DNA of 64,000 bases from Synechococcus sp. CS-1332 (GCF_025127995.1 NZ_JAHLYP010000020.1:1-64000), one strand, 5' to 3'; shown: positions 46,256 through 56,918, counted from the first letter of the stretch. Program-made: numbers and translations. Notes: a model not told the origin generated them from the sequence alone.

Positions 46256-46368
46256 GGGCAGAAAAGAGGAGCAGAACGGGGGTGGATCGGGGAGGAGAGC
46301 TCCCCTAGGTTGAGCGCCGGCACGGGTGCTGCACCGGTTGCCCTCACCTGCCTTGCTGCCACTCCCCT

Positions 46369-47541
46369 TTGCCATTCTCTCCGACCGCCGTCTCGACTGC
46401 CGCCCCGCCCAGCGGATCCGGCCCGACCACCGGCCAGTCCCGGCGCTGGCAGCGGTGGCCACGGGGGTGGCGATGGGCGCTCCCGGGGACCCTTGGAGCG
46501 CTGGCCATCCTGGGGCTGTTGACGCCACTGGGTGCTGCGGCGGCCATCCCCACGACCGCTGCGCCGTCAGTGGCAGCAGACCAGGAACCCCGGGGTCCTG
46601 CCGTAGACGGGGCAGAGACCGGAGCCTCCGGGCCGCCGCAGGAGTCCGAAGAACCGCCACCAATCCTCAGCGACAAGGCGTTCGCCGACCTGCTGCGCGA
46701 CGGTGACCTGGAGCAGCTCGACGTGGCCTGTCGCCAGAGCGCCGAGGCCGATCTGGGTGAGCGCCTGAGGCAATTACAGCAACGGTTGCTGACACTCCAT
46801 CCGGCCCCCCAGCCCCTGGAGGTGGTGCTGGCCAACGCCGACGTGCTGCTGAGCTGCCGGGCGCCCAGCGAGGCCATGGACGTGCTGAACCGCTTCGGGC
46901 CGGCCGCCGGAGCCGAGCGGATCCAGTGGTTGCAGCTGCAGTGGCGCGCTGCCTCGGCGGGGCTGGACCATCGCCGGGCGGCCCTGGCCCTGGAGCGGCT
47001 GCGGCAGGAGAGCGGAACGTCCCTGGATGGCATCGCCCTGCCGCTGCAACGCCAGGAGGATGGCACCGTGATCAGTCGCTCCGCGCTGGAACTGCTGGCT
47101 CTGCATCTCGAATCGCGGGGCTTCCCCCGGGTTGGCGGCGACCTGCTGGTGCGGGCCCGCCAGGGTGGCCTGGCGGGGGCCCTGCGTCTGCAGCAGGCGG
47201 TGGGGTTGCTGGTGGAACTGCCGGCGCCTGAGCGGGAGGCCCTGCTGGAGGCGGCCCTCGACCAGGCGGCGGCGGCGGGGGCCTGGGGCCTGGTGGCGGA
47301 GCTGCTGGACACCCAGGCCGCCTTGCCCTCCGGGCGGGCCGTGGAGCGCCGCCTGCGGCTCAGCGGCCGCATCGACGACGCCTACGGGGAATGGCGCTGG
47401 CGGCGCGAGGATCCGGCTTCGGCCCCGCGCGCCCGCCAACTGGAGATCCAGCTGCGTTCCCCCCGCGACCCTGGCGGCCATGCCGCCGATCTCCCGGTGC
47501 CGGCGACGGAACCGGCCCCGACCACGACGCCCGCCCCATGA
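46369..47541 (+). CDS. Exported or membrane-anchored helical protein upstream of purC
   Basis: A 390-residue protein of unknown function. After a basic N-terminus ([12 protein letters not shown]) comes one hydrophobic segment (about residues 37-58, [22 protein letters not shown]) acting as signal or anchor, a Pro-rich linker, then about 250 residues of helical, Leu/Ala/Arg-rich repeats ([20 protein letters not shown]) with a TPR-like look, and a Pro/Thr tail. The first start codon is a TTG at 46369, so the true start is uncertain. It overlaps purC by 4 nt (ATGA). Confidence 0.65.
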   Translation: MPFSPTAVSTAAPPSGSGPTTGQSRRWQRWPRGWRWALPGTLGALAILGLLTPLGAAAAIPTTAAPSVAADQEPRGPAVDGAETGASGPPQESEEPPPILSDKAFADLLRDGDLEQLDVACRQSAEADLGERLRQLQQRLLTLHPAPQPLEVVLANADVLLSCRAPSEAMDVLNRFGPAAGAERIQWLQLQWRAASAGLDHRRAALALERLRQESGTSLDGIALPLQRQEDGTVISRSALELLALHLESRGFPRVGGDLLVRARQGGLAGALRLQQAVGLLVELPAPEREALLEAALDQAAAAGAWGLVAELLDTQAALPSGRAVERRLRLSGRIDDAYGEWRWRREDPASAPRARQLEIQLRSPRDPGGHAADLPVPATEPAPTTTPAP

Positions 47542-48296
47542 CCCTCATTCCTGCCACCGGCCGCCTCCTCTACGAAGGCAAGGCGAAGCGGGTCTATGCC
47601 ACCGACCAGGACGACCTGGTGGCCGTGGAATACAAGGACGACGCCACGGCCTTCAATGCCCTCAAGAAGGCCCAGCTGCTCGGCAAGGGGGCCCTCAACT
47701 GCCGCATCTCCGCTTTGCTGTTCGAGCACCTGGAGCGGCTGGGGGTGCCCACCCACTACCTGGGCCTGCAGGGGGATCACTGGATGCTGGTGCGGCCGGT
47801 GAGGGTGGTGCCGGTGGAGGTGGTGGTGCGGAACGTGGCCGCCGGTTCCCTCTGCCGCCAGATGCCGATCGCAGCGGGCACCCCCCTGGATCCGCCCCTG
47901 CTCGATCTGTACTACAAGGACGACGCCCTGGGCGATCCCCTGCTGAGTGAGGCGCGGCTGGAGCGCCTCCAGCTGGTGACGCCCGACCAGCTGGAGGCGA
48001 TCAGGGACCTGGCCTTCCGCGTCAACGGCGGCCTGCGTGCGCTTTTCGCCCAGGTGGGGCTCGACCTGGTGGATTTCAAGATCGAACTGGGCTTCACCAG
48101 CACGGGCGAATTGGTGGTGGCTGACGAGATCAGCCCCGACACCTGCCGCCTGTGGAACCGATCGGTGAGCGACGTCGAGGCGAGGATTCTGGACAAGGAC
48201 CGTTTCCGCCAGGACCTGGGCGGAGTTGTCGAGGCCTACGGGGAGGTCCTCAAACGGGTCCAAGGGGTCTGTCCCGAACCGCGGGTCTACGGGTAA
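47538..48296 (+). CDS. purC: SAICAR synthetase (phosphoribosylaminoimidazole-succinocarboxamide synthase)
   Basis: A 252-residue purine-biosynthesis enzyme. [24 protein letters not shown] and the [15 protein letters not shown] and [15 protein letters not shown] motifs are typical. The ATG at 47538 overlaps the stop of the helical protein gene. purC is divergent from purD by about 1.3 kb, so two purine genes flank the same locus. Confidence 0.97.
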   Translation: MTLIPATGRLLYEGKAKRVYATDQDDLVAVEYKDDATAFNALKKAQLLGKGALNCRISALLFEHLERLGVPTHYLGLQGDHWMLVRPVRVVPVEVVVRNVAAGSLCRQMPIAAGTPLDPPLLDLYYKDDALGDPLLSEARLERLQLVTPDQLEAIRDLAFRVNGGLRALFAQVGLDLVDFKIELGFTSTGELVVADEISPDTCRLWNRSVSDVEARILDKDRFRQDLGGVVEAYGEVLKRVQGVCPEPRVYG

Positions 48297-48339
48297 GGTC
48301 AGCGGAATTTGCGGCCTGGCCGCTCTGCAGACGACATCC

Positions 48340-50751
48340 ATGATTGGCGTTCGCCTCGGCAGGCCCCACATCCTTCGAAGCGTCACGCCCCGGGCGGCGA
48401 CCGCCTCCTTGCCACTGCTCGTGGCCCTGGTGCTGGCAGGCGGCCAGGCCAGGGCGGTCGAGACTCCCCCTACCAAGCGCGAGGGTCAGGCCCCGGTGCC
48501 CTCGCTGGCTCAGGCTGGCGCCGATCCTTTCGCTGCCCCGGCCGACGTCGCCCCTGCCCCCACCGGCACCCCAGCAGCACCCGCCCCCGGAGCCAGCCCA
48601 GCCACCCCCGCCACTCCAACTCCAGCCACTCCAGCCCCAGCTACCCCTGGCGCCCCCGCCGCCAGCGACGACCGGCCCGGCAAGCCCGCCCTCGGACCAG
48701 CCCCCTCCCCCGCCGCATCAACCGAGCCCCGGGTGCTGATCAGCGAGGTGGTGATCGAAGGCCTGGCGGATCATCCGGAGCGTGAGCGGCTGGAGTTGGC
48801 TGCCTATGCCGTCATGGCGGTGACACCCGGCAACGCGATCACCCGCAGCGAACTGGAAACGGATCTGCAGGCCATCTACGCCACTGGCTGGTTCTCGGAC
48901 GTCCGGATCCAGCCCCAGGACGGCCCCCTTGGGGTGAGGCTGGTGGTCTCGGTGGTGCCCAACCCAGTGCTCACCAAAGTGAGCCTCGATCCCGTCGACG
49001 CCAAGCTGCCCGACACGGTGCTGCAGGACACCTTCGCCGGTGACTACGGCAAGACCCTCAACCTGGTCACCCTGCAGGGCCGCATGCAGGAACTGCAGAA
49101 GTGGTATGCCGACCAGGGCTTCTCCCTGGCCCGCGTCACCGGCCCCTCCCGGGTCGGCCCCGATGGCGACGTCCAGTTACTGGTGCGCCAGGGCACGGTC
49201 AAGGGTGTGGAGGTGCAGTTCCTCAACAAGGAGGGATCGGCCACCAACGACAAGGGCCAGCCGATCAAGGGCAAGACCAAGGAGTGGGTGATCACCCGGG
49301 AGATTTCGATCAAGACCGGCGAGGTCTTCAACCGCCGCAACCTCGAGGACGACCTCAAACGGCTCTATGGCACCGGCCTGTTCAGCGACGTCAAGGTAAC
49401 CCTGCGTCCTGAACCGGAGGATCCCGGCTCGGTCGTGATTGTGCTGGGGGTCGTCGAGCAGTCGACCGGTTCCCTCTCCGGTGGTCTGGGCTACAGCCAG
49501 AGCCAGGGTGTCTTCGGCCAGATCCAGGTGCAGGACAGCAACCTGTTCGGCCGCGCCTGGGACCTCTCCACCAGCTTCACCTACGGGCAGTTCGGCGGCC
49601 TGGCCGATATCTCCTTCAGCGACCCCTGGATCAAGGGGGACCGGTTCCGGACCGCCTTCCGCTTCAAGGCCTTCATCAGCCGGGACGCCCCCCAGGTGTT
49701 CCAGAGCCAGAACAACGGCAACATCTTCACCGTCTCCGACTTCTACCAGGCCCCTGGTACCCAGGTCGCCTACAACATCTTCTCGCCGATCAACCCCCTC
49801 GGGGATGTCTTCCCGTCGGTGACGGCGGCCCGCATCGCCGCCGAAACCACCGGTCAGAACCTCAGCTGGTTCCAGTTCGACGGCAACAGCGTGCTGATCC
49901 AGCGCGTCGGCGCCAACGTTCAGTTCGTGCGGCCCCTCAACGGCGGCAACCCCTTCAAGCGGGCCCCCTGGACCGTGCTGCTGGGTCTGACCGGCCAGGT
50001 GGCCACGCCGATGGACTTCTCCGGCACCTCCCGCCGCTTCGGTCTGGCCACCCCGAACGAGGCCACCGCACTCTTCACCGCTCCCACCAACTCGATCATC
50101 TGCCTGGCCTACAACTGCGCCGCCCGCAACCAGTTGCTGGGCCTGCGGTTGGCGGCAACGATGAGCACCCTCAACGATCCCCGCAACCCCACCAAGGGCA
50201 ACTTCCTCAGCCTCGGCACCGAACAGTTCTTCTCAGTGGGTCCCGACTCGCCCACCTTCAACCGACTGCGGGGCAGCTTCACCCATTACATCCCGGTCCG
50301 CTGGCTGAAGTTCTACAAGGGGTGCCGGCCCAAAGCCGGCGAGACCGAAGACTGCAAACAGGCCCTGGCCTTCCAGGTGTCCGCCGGCACGGTGATCGGC
50401 GATCTGCCCCCCTATGAAGCCTTCTGCCTGGGCGGCGGCAACTCGGTGCGGGGTTACTTCGACTGCGATCTTGGCGTGGGCCGCAGTTTCGGCGAGGCCA
50501 CGATCGAATACCGATTCCCCCTGTTCAGCATCGTCAGCGGCGAGCTGTTCGTCGATGGCGGCACCACCTTCGGCAGCCAGACGAAAGTGCCCGGCAACCT
50601 GGGCGGTCTGCTCAACAAGCCTGGCTCCGGCTTCTCGATCGGCACCGGCCTGATCGTCACCACCCCGGTCGGCCCCCTGCGACTGGAAGTGGCGAGCCAG
50701 GACTTCACTGGCGAATGGCGCTTCAACCTCGGCGTGGGCTGGAAGTTCTAG
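48340..50751 (+). CDS. Omp85/BamA-family outer-membrane assembly protein
   Basis: An 803-residue outer-membrane protein. It has a signal peptide (core LPLLVALVLAGGQARA), then a low-complexity Pro/Ala/Thr linker (about residues 67-125), three POTRA-type modules (from VLISEVVIEGLADHPERE; GWFSDVRIQP and GTGLFSDVKVTL mark successive repeats) and a C-terminal beta barrel including GGGNSVRGYFDCDLGVGRS, the conserved VRGY/F motif, and a final strand ending in aromatic WKF. It inserts beta-barrel proteins in the outer membrane. It is followed without gap by lpxC, so outer-membrane protein and lipid A genes form one operon. Confidence 0.94.
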   Translation: MIGVRLGRPHILRSVTPRAATASLPLLVALVLAGGQARAVETPPTKREGQAPVPSLAQAGADPFAAPADVAPAPTGTPAAPAPGASPATPATPTPATPAPATPGAPAASDDRPGKPALGPAPSPAASTEPRVLISEVVIEGLADHPERERLELAAYAVMAVTPGNAITRSELETDLQAIYATGWFSDVRIQPQDGPLGVRLVVSVVPNPVLTKVSLDPVDAKLPDTVLQDTFAGDYGKTLNLVTLQGRMQELQKWYADQGFSLARVTGPSRVGPDGDVQLLVRQGTVKGVEVQFLNKEGSATNDKGQPIKGKTKEWVITREISIKTGEVFNRRNLEDDLKRLYGTGLFSDVKVTLRPEPEDPGSVVIVLGVVEQSTGSLSGGLGYSQSQGVFGQIQVQDSNLFGRAWDLSTSFTYGQFGGLADISFSDPWIKGDRFRTAFRFKAFISRDAPQVFQSQNNGNIFTVSDFYQAPGTQVAYNIFSPINPLGDVFPSVTAARIAAETTGQNLSWFQFDGNSVLIQRVGANVQFVRPLNGGNPFKRAPWTVLLGLTGQVATPMDFSGTSRRFGLATPNEATALFTAPTNSIICLAYNCAARNQLLGLRLAATMSTLNDPRNPTKGNFLSLGTEQFFSVGPDSPTFNRLRGSFTHYIPVRWLKFYKGCRPKAGETEDCKQALAFQVSAGTVIGDLPPYEAFCLGGGNSVRGYFDCDLGVGRSFGEATIEYRFPLFSIVSGELFVDGGTTFGSQTKVPGNLGGLLNKPGSGFSIGTGLIVTTPVGPLRLEVASQDFTGEWRFNLGVGWKF

Positions 50752-51623
50752 TGACCAGCTGGCCCAGCGACTACCGCCAGGCCTGGACCCTCCGCTCCTC
50801 CGTGGAGCGCACCGGGGTCGGGCTGCACAGCGGCGCCATCTCCCGCGTCCGCCTCGGCCCCTCGGAGCGTCCTGGCTACTGGCTGGGCTGGCTGGACGCC
50901 CCGCAACGCCCCCTGCAGCAACTCGGCCCCGAGCAGGTGAGCGACACCCGCCTCTGCACCTGCCTGCAGCTGGGGGATCGTCGCCTGGCGACGGTGGAGC
51001 ACCTGCTCGCGGCCCTCGCCGGCACCGGCGTCAGCCAGGCGGAGCTGCTGGTGGAGGGGGAGGAGATCCCCCTGCTGGACGGCTCGGGGCTTCCCTGGGT
51101 CGAAGCCATCAGCGAGGCGGGGCTCTGCAGCCAGGGTGAGCGCCTCGAGCCCCCCCTGCCGTCCCTGCCCCTCACCCTTCACCAAGGCCAGAGTTTCGTG
51201 GTAGCCCTGCCGAGCGACCGGCTGCGCCTGGCGGCGGCCATCGACTTTCCCCAGGCGGCCATCGGCCGCCAGCTCTACGCCCTGGATCTCACCCCAGAGA
51301 GCTTCGTGGCGGAGATCGCTCCGGCCCGCACCTTCGGCTTCCGGGAGCAGGTGGAGCAGCTGCTGGCCGCAGGGCTGATCCGCGGCGGTGCCCTCGACAA
51401 TGCCCTGGTCTGCGACGGTGATGGCTGGGTCAATCCACCACTGCGCTTCAGCGACGAACCGGTGCGCCATAAGCTGCTGGATCTGCTGGGAGATCTGGCG
51501 TTGGTGGGCCTTCCCCGGGCCCACGTCTTCGCCTACCGCGGTTCCCATGGCCTGCACACCGCCATGGCCGCGGCCCTTGCGGCCCAGGCGCCCCGCCTGC
51601 CCGTGCCCGTCCCGATCCACTGA
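50751..51623 (+). CDS. lpxC: UDP-3-O-acyl-N-acetylglucosamine deacetylase
   Basis: A 290-residue zinc deacetylase, the committed step of lipid A synthesis. Zinc and catalytic motifs: [19 protein letters not shown] and the C-terminal [13 protein letters not shown] with the HKxxD pattern. [17 protein letters not shown] is the usual N-terminal region. The GTG start at 50751 shares its first base with the TAG stop of the Omp85 gene (TAGTG). Confidence 0.95.
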   Translation: MTSWPSDYRQAWTLRSSVERTGVGLHSGAISRVRLGPSERPGYWLGWLDAPQRPLQQLGPEQVSDTRLCTCLQLGDRRLATVEHLLAALAGTGVSQAELLVEGEEIPLLDGSGLPWVEAISEAGLCSQGERLEPPLPSLPLTLHQGQSFVVALPSDRLRLAAAIDFPQAAIGRQLYALDLTPESFVAEIAPARTFGFREQVEQLLAAGLIRGGALDNALVCDGDGWVNPPLRFSDEPVRHKLLDLLGDLALVGLPRAHVFAYRGSHGLHTAMAAALAAQAPRLPVPVPIH

Positions 51624-51627
51624 TTCC

Positions 51628-52131
51628 TTGACCGTTCTCCCCTCCGCCGCTCCCCAGGCCGCCACGGCCGCCTGCCCCGCCGCCGACCCGGCGCGGGCCG
51701 TGGTGCTCAGCAGCGAACAGATCCTCAACCTGCTCCCCCATCGCTACCCCTTCGCCCTGGTGGATCGGGTGATTGAGTACGTCCCAGGCAAGCGGGCGGT
51801 GGCGCTCAAGAACGTCACCTTCAACGAACCGCAGTTCCAGGGCCATTTTCCCGGCCGCCCCTTGATGCCCGGCGTCCTGATCGTCGAGGCCATGGCCCAG
51901 GTGGGGGGCCTGATCGTCACCCAGATGCCCGATCTGCCCAAGGGCCTGTTCGTTTTCGCGGGCATCGACGGTGTACGTTTCCGGCGGCCCGTGGTACCCG
52001 GCGATCAGCTCCTGATCACCTGCGAACTGCTCAGCCTCAAGCGCAAGCGCTTCGGCAAGGTGCACGCCACCGCCACGGTCGATGGCGAGCGGGTTTGCTC
52101 GGGCGAGCTGATGTTCTCGCTCGTGGACTGA
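51628..52131 (+). CDS. fabZ: 3-hydroxyacyl-ACP dehydratase
   Basis: A hot-dog-fold dehydratase of fatty-acid synthesis. [14 protein letters not shown] has the catalytic His and [13 protein letters not shown] the catalytic Glu; [16 protein letters not shown] and the C-terminal ELMFSLVD are typical. No ATG lies before the conserved part: the TTG at 51628 gives 167 residues and the GTGs at 51700/51703 give 143 or 142. It provides hydroxyacyl-ACP balance next to LpxA, which consumes 3-hydroxyacyl-ACP. Gap to lpxC is 4 nt, to lpxA 4 nt. Confidence 0.94.
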   Translation: MTVLPSAAPQAATAACPAADPARAVVLSSEQILNLLPHRYPFALVDRVIEYVPGKRAVALKNVTFNEPQFQGHFPGRPLMPGVLIVEAMAQVGGLIVTQMPDLPKGLFVFAGIDGVRFRRPVVPGDQLLITCELLSLKRKRFGKVHATATVDGERVCSGELMFSLVD

Positions 52132-52135
52132 CGCG

Positions 52136-52957
52136 ATGTCGAGTACTGCCATGACGACATCCGTGCATCCCACGGCCCTGGTCGATCCCCGGGCCCGATT
52201 GTCCCCCGGTGTGGAGATCGGTCCCTATTCCGTCATCGGTCCGGAGGTGGAGATCGGCGAAGGCAGTCGCATCGGTCCCCATGTCGTGATCGACGGGCGG
52301 GTGCGGATGGGCAAGGGCAACCGGATCTTTCCGGGGGCCTGCATCGGCCTTGAACCCCAGGATCTCAAGTACGGCGGTGCCCCTACCGAAGTGGTGATGG
52401 GGGACGAGAACACGATCCGGGAGTGCGTCACCATCAACCGGGCCACGGCCGAAGGGGAGAGCACTGTCCTCGGCAACGGCAACCTGTTGATGGCCTATAG
52501 CCACATCGGCCACAACTGCCAGCTCTCCGACCGCATCGTGATCGCCAACGGTGTGGCTGTGGCGGGTCACGTGGTGATCGGGGACCGCGCCGTGATCGGC
52601 GGCGTGCTCGGGATCCACCAGTTCGTCCACATCGGCAGTCTGGCGATGGTGGGCGGCATGAGCCGGATTGATCGGGATGTGCCCCCCTTCATGACGGTGG
52701 AAGGCCATCCCGGCCGCATCCGGGGCCTGAACCGTGTCGGACTGCGCCGCAGCGGTGTGGCCCAGCTGGACGACGGCGCCCAGTTCCGCCAGCTGCAGGA
52801 TCTCTGGACCCTCATCTACCGCAGCGATCTGGTGTTGGCGACCGCCCTGCGGCAGGCGCGGGAGCGTCCCCTGCTGGCCGCGGCCGATGAGCTGTGCGCC
52901 TTTCTGGAGGCCTCGGTGGGGCCGGGCCGGCGCGGACCGCTGCCGGCCCAGCGCTGA
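52136..52957 (+). CDS. lpxA: UDP-N-acetylglucosamine acyltransferase
   Basis: A 273-residue left-handed beta-helix acyltransferase, first enzyme of lipid A synthesis. Hexapeptide repeats begin [23 protein letters not shown], the catalytic His is in [14 protein letters not shown], and [20 protein letters not shown] and a helical C-terminus ([14 protein letters not shown]-like) complete it. Overlaps lpxB by one base (TGATG). Confidence 0.95.
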   Translation: MSSTAMTTSVHPTALVDPRARLSPGVEIGPYSVIGPEVEIGEGSRIGPHVVIDGRVRMGKGNRIFPGACIGLEPQDLKYGGAPTEVVMGDENTIRECVTINRATAEGESTVLGNGNLLMAYSHIGHNCQLSDRIVIANGVAVAGHVVIGDRAVIGGVLGIHQFVHIGSLAMVGGMSRIDRDVPPFMTVEGHPGRIRGLNRVGLRRSGVAQLDDGAQFRQLQDLWTLIYRSDLVLATALRQARERPLLAAADELCAFLEASVGPGRRGPLPAQR

Positions 52958-54138
52958 TGGTGCGATTGCTGGTCAGCACCGGTGAAGTCTCCGGTGATCT
53001 GCAGGGATCCCTGCTGGTCAAGGCCCTGCACGAGGAGGCCGCCCTCCGTGGCCTGCCCCTGGATGTGGTGGCCCTCGGGGGTAGCCGTATGGAGCGGGCC
53101 GGGGCCCAGCTGCTGGCCGACACCACCAAGCTGGGGGCCATTGGGCTGTGGGAACCGATTCCCCTGGTCCTTCCCACCCTCAAGCTGCAGGCCCGGGTGC
53201 GCCGCTGGCTGCGCCAGCACCCCCCCGATGCGGTGGTGCTGATCGATTACATGGGGGCGAACGTGAACCTGGGTCTGCGCCTGCGGCGGCTCTACCCCAC
53301 TGTGCCCATCACCTATTACATCGCCCCCCAGGAGTGGGCCTTCCGCCTCGGCGACGGTGGTACCACTCGGCTGATCGGTTTCACTGACAGGATCCTGGCG
53401 ATCTTCCCAGAAGAGGCCAGCTTCTACGCCGCACGCGGTGCCCAGGTCACCTGGGTGGGCCATCCCCTGATCGACACCCTCCAGCAGCGGCCCTCTCGCC
53501 AGGAGGCCCGCCAGCAGCTGGGCCTGCCCCAGGAGGCGCCGGTGCTGCTGATGCTGCCCGCCTCGCGGCGGCAGGAGCTGCGCTACGTGCTGCCTCCCAT
53601 GGCCGAGGCGGTGGCCCTGCTGCAGCGGCAGCGTCCCGATCTGCAGGTGCTGCTGCCCGCGGGCCTGCCCGGGTTCGAGGCGGTCCTGGGCGACACCATG
53701 CAGGAGGCCGGGATCACGGCCGTGCGGGTGATCCCGGCCGGGGAGGCCGATGGGCTGCGGCCCCTGCTCTGTGCCGCCGCCGATGCCGCTCTCACCAAGT
53801 CCGGCACCGCCAACCTGGAACTGGCCTTGCGGGGGGTGCCCCAGGTGACCGGTTACCGGGTGAGCCGGCCCACGGCGTTTCTGGCCAAACATGTGATCCA
53901 CTTCAATGTGGCGCACATCTCCCCGGTGAACCTGGTGCTCGGTGAACGGCTTGTGCCTGAACTGCTGCAGGACGACTTCACCCCGGACGCCATCCTCGCG
54001 GCCCTGCTGCCCCTGTTCGATCCCGCCTCAGGCGCACGCGAGCGGGTGCAGGAGGGCTACGTTCGTCTACGGCAGAAGCTCGGAGAGCCAGGCGTCACCC
54101 GCCGGGCGGCGACGGCGATTCTGGAACCGTTCTTCTGA
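52957..54138 (+). CDS. lpxB: Lipid-A-disaccharide synthase
   Basis: A 393-residue glycosyltransferase (GT19) that joins UDP-diacylglucosamine and lipid [57 protein letters not shown] and [12 protein letters not shown] are typical cyanobacterial motifs. The ATG overlaps the lpxA stop. lpxD is not in the window, so the pathway is split. Confidence 0.95.
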   Translation: MVRLLVSTGEVSGDLQGSLLVKALHEEAALRGLPLDVVALGGSRMERAGAQLLADTTKLGAIGLWEPIPLVLPTLKLQARVRRWLRQHPPDAVVLIDYMGANVNLGLRLRRLYPTVPITYYIAPQEWAFRLGDGGTTRLIGFTDRILAIFPEEASFYAARGAQVTWVGHPLIDTLQQRPSRQEARQQLGLPQEAPVLLMLPASRRQELRYVLPPMAEAVALLQRQRPDLQVLLPAGLPGFEAVLGDTMQEAGITAVRVIPAGEADGLRPLLCAAADAALTKSGTANLELALRGVPQVTGYRVSRPTAFLAKHVIHFNVAHISPVNLVLGERLVPELLQDDFTPDAILAALLPLFDPASGARERVQEGYVRLRQKLGEPGVTRRAATAILEPFF

Positions 54139-54146
54139 CGAAGCCG

Positions 54147-54773
54147 ATGCGACTGATTGCGCTGCTGCTGGGGCTGCTGCTCGCCCTGGGAGGCCCGGTG
54201 GCTCCGGCCCTGGCGGCCACTGAGGAGGCTGTTCTGGCGGGAGGGTGCTTCTGGTGCCTGGAGCACGATCTCGAGGTGCTCCCTGGCGTCCTCGATGTGG
54301 AAAGCGGCTACAGCGGTGGCAAGAGCGCCAACCCCACCTACAAGCAGGTCTCGGCTGGGGGAAGCGGCCATCAGGAGGTGGTGCGGGTGCGCTTCGACAA
54401 CACCGAGATCCGCTACGACACCTTGTTGCGGGCCTACTGGCGCAACATCGACCCCCTCGATGGTGGCGGTCAGTTCTGCGACCGCGGCGATTCCTACCGG
54501 CCGGTGATCTTCACCACCAGCGCCAATCAGGCCGTGGAGGCCCGCAACAGCCTGGTGGCGGCGGCCCGGGAGCTGGGCAAGCCTGCAGCCGCACTCAAGG
54601 TGGCCATCCGGCCCCTGGCCAAGTTCTGGCCGGCGGAGGGCTATCACCAGAATTACGCCAAGCGCAATAGCGTTAGGTACAACTACTACCGCTGGTCCTG
54701 TGGGCGCGACCGGCGCCTGGACGCGGTCTGGGGTCGACGGGCCCGCAGCAGCCAGCGCTGGCAGGGCAGCTGA
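54147..54773 (+). CDS. msrA: Peptide-methionine (S)-S-oxide reductase, exported
   Basis: A 208-residue MsrA that reduces the S epimer of methionine sulfoxide. The catalytic Cys is in GGCFWCLE; GVLDVESGYSGGKSANPTY and GGSGHQEVVRVRFD are typical. A hydrophobic N-terminus (LIALLLGLLLALGGPVAPALAA) is a signal peptide, so it works outside the cytosol, in parallel with the Tat-type MsrB at 14178. It follows lpxB by 8 nt. Confidence 0.94.
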   Translation: MRLIALLLGLLLALGGPVAPALAATEEAVLAGGCFWCLEHDLEVLPGVLDVESGYSGGKSANPTYKQVSAGGSGHQEVVRVRFDNTEIRYDTLLRAYWRNIDPLDGGGQFCDRGDSYRPVIFTTSANQAVEARNSLVAAARELGKPAAALKVAIRPLAKFWPAEGYHQNYAKRNSVRYNYYRWSCGRDRRLDAVWGRRARSSQRWQGS

Positions 54774-54871
54774 GTCGAACCCCACCGGATGATGCAGACA
54801 CGGTGCTTTCCCACCCTGTCGCGACCCCGAAGAATGCCCTAGCGTTTGACCGTTCTAGGGAGGTCTTCTAT

Positions 54872-55075
54872 ATGTATCTGCTGACCATCCGTGACGGTCT
54901 GCAGACGCGCCATATCGGGCCCTACGCGAGCCCCAGGCAGGCGTCCGACGACCTCGACAAGCTGCAGGCCAGCTTTGGTGAGAAGGCCACCTGGCAGATC
55001 CATCGCCTCGAATCTCCCGCTGAGCTCCATGTCCATGTGAGCGGCAGGGGGGACATCGAGCCGGTGGCGGTCTGA
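54872..55075 (+). CDS. Small conserved protein (67 aa)
   Basis: A 67-residue protein, unknown function, MYLLTIRDGLQTRHIGPYAS at the N-terminus and a compact alpha/beta pattern through KLQASFGEKATWQIHRLE. The ribosome-binding sequence AGGGAGG at 54857-54863, 8 nt before the ATG at 54872, decides the start against an upstream in-frame GTG. No catalytic or metal-binding residues are obvious. Confidence 0.75.
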   Translation: MYLLTIRDGLQTRHIGPYASPRQASDDLDKLQASFGEKATWQIHRLESPAELHVHVSGRGDIEPVAV

Positions 55076-55078
55076 GCT

Positions 55079-55354
55079 TCAGGCCCGGGGCGGGGTGCGG
55101 GGATAGCCGCGCAGCAGTCCGCTTTCGATCATCAGGCCCACCCCCGCATTGATCAGGATCAACCCAAGGGCGCCGTACCAGACCCAAGGCCCTGCCTCCG
55201 GCAACGTCTGCCCCTGATCAGCGGAGGCTGCTAGGGCCGACCAGGTCTGGATGCCCTTGCGAATCACCCCCTCCCCAAACAGGCAGAGCCCTGCAGGGAG
55301 CAGGAGCACACCGAGCTGGGCCTTCACGTACCAGCGGATCTTGTGAACGGCCAT
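55079..55354 (-). CDS. Small two-TM membrane protein
   Basis: A 91-residue protein of unknown function. The N-terminus MAVHKIRWYVKAQ is followed by transmembrane segment 1 (LGVLLLPAGLCLFGEGVI), a short polar loop (SALAASADQGQTLPEAG) and segment 2 (WVWYGALGLILINAGVGLMI). The C-terminal tail is basic (RGYPRTPPRA). It converges on the 67-aa gene with 3 nt between stops. Confidence 0.65.
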   Translation of the reverse strand: MAVHKIRWYVKAQLGVLLLPAGLCLFGEGVIRKGIQTWSALAASADQGQTLPEAGPWVWYGALGLILINAGVGLMIESGLLRGYPRTPPRA

Positions 55355-55427
55355 GGAGCGATGCGTTGTCTGGTCTGGGGGCAAACCTAGGCCGGCCCCC
55401 ACAGACGCCTGGGGCGGGGTGGGCCGG

Positions 55428-56918
55428 TCAGCTGGCGGCACCCGCCACCAGCCAGGCCACCAGGGTGCGCACCCCGAAGCCAGTGGCCCCCGCAGGATCC
55501 AGCCCCCGGGACTTATCGCTCCAGACGGTCCCGGCGATGTCGAGGTGGGCCCAGGGCAGACCCTTGGTAACGAAGTCTTGCAGGAAAAGGGCGGCAGTGA
55601 TCGAGCCCCCCGGCCGCGGCCCGGTGTTCTTCAGGTCGGCGATGTGGCTCTTGAGCCCTTTCTTGTAGGAGCCGCGCAGGGGCATGCGCCAGAAGGCCTC
55701 ACCGCCGGCGTTTCCGGCTTGGAGAAGGGCGTCGGCCAGGCCGTCGCTGGGGGACCAGAGCCCGGCGATTTCCTCGCCGAGGGCGATCACGCAGGCCCCG
55801 GTGAGGGTGGCGAGATCGACGATGGCATCCGGCTCCAGGCCGCAGGCATAGACCAGAGCATCGGCCAGGGTGAGCCGCCCCTCCGCATCGGTGTTGTTGA
55901 TTTCAATGGTCTTGCCATTGGAGGCGGTGAGCACGTCTCCCGGATGGATGGCGCCGCCACTGATCATGTTTTCGCAGCTGGCCACGATCACGTGCACCTC
56001 CAGCCCGGCGGGCCGGATCTCACCAATGGCTCGGGCGGCCCCCAGCACCGCGGCGCTGCCGCCCATGTCGTACTTCATCATCTCGATCTGGGAACCGGCC
56101 GTCTTGAGGTTGTAGCCGCCGGAATCGAAGGTGAGCCCTTTGCCCACCAGCACGACCCGCCGCGTCACCTCGCCGGTGGGCCGGTAGGTGAGATGGATGA
56201 ATTTGGGGGGCAGGTCCGACCCCTGGGCTACCCCCAGATAGGCCCCCATGCCCAGGGCCTCGCAGTCGTCCCGCTCCAGCACCTTGAGCTCGAGTCCGAA
56301 AGCGTCGGCGATGGCGGCGGCCTCCTCGGCCAGGAACTGGGGGGTCGCGCTGTTCGGCGGTGCCGCCACCAGACGGCGGGCCAGTTCGACACCGCTGCAG
56401 GTCGCCGCCACGTTGGCCAGGCCCGCCTCTGCCCCTGCCGCAACTCCGAGCAGGGTCACCAGGGAGGGAAGGGACGGCGGTTCCGCCTCGCTCTTGAAGC
56501 GCTGGTCGGCGTAGAGCCCGAGCCGCACGGCTTCGGCCATGGCGGCCACGGCCGCCGTCGGCTCGAGGCCCTCGACCGGGAACAGCAGGCCGAGCTCCAC
56601 GGCACCCGCTGTGGCGGCGGCGCGGGCCGCTCCGGCACTGGACTGCCGCAAAGCCTCCAGGCCGAACTCCGCCGGATCCCCCAGACCCACCAGGATCAGG
56701 CTGGCCGGCGAGCCGCCTGGCCGCTCCAGGGTGATGGTCTGTCCTGGCTTGCCCTCGAACCGGCGGCGCTGCAGCAAGCCTTCGAACCCCTCGCCCACCA
56801 GCTCCTCGGCCAGGGCCCGACCGCTGCCCGCGGCGGGGGCGAACAAGCCCACCACCAAGGTGTCACCCGCCCAGGTCTCCTTGAGAGCTCCGGTGACGGC
56901 AAGACAGCAAAACTCCAT
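55428..56918 (-). CDS. pepA: Leucyl aminopeptidase (M17)
   Basis: A 496-residue dimanganese or dizinc aminopeptidase. VGKGLTFDSGGYNLK holds the catalytic Lys, MMKYDMGGSAAVLG and NTDAEGRLTLADALVYA bind the metals and are signature sequences. It removes N-terminal hydrophobic residues in protein turnover; some M17 enzymes also bind DNA. Lies 73 nt upstream of the 91-aa membrane gene, on the same strand. Confidence 0.96.
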   Translation of the reverse strand: MEFCCLAVTGALKETWAGDTLVVGLFAPAAGSGRALAEELVGEGFEGLLQRRRFEGKPGQTITLERPGGSPASLILVGLGDPAEFGLEALRQSSAGAARAAATAGAVELGLLFPVEGLEPTAAVAAMAEAVRLGLYADQRFKSEAEPPSLPSLVTLLGVAAGAEAGLANVAATCSGVELARRLVAAPPNSATPQFLAEEAAAIADAFGLELKVLERDDCEALGMGAYLGVAQGSDLPPKFIHLTYRPTGEVTRRVVLVGKGLTFDSGGYNLKTAGSQIEMMKYDMGGSAAVLGAARAIGEIRPAGLEVHVIVASCENMISGGAIHPGDVLTASNGKTIEINNTDAEGRLTLADALVYACGLEPDAIVDLATLTGACVIALGEEIAGLWSPSDGLADALLQAGNAGGEAFWRMPLRGSYKKGLKSHIADLKNTGPRPGGSITAALFLQDFVTKGLPWAHLDIAGTVWSDKSRGLDPAGATGFGVRTLVAWLVAGAAS

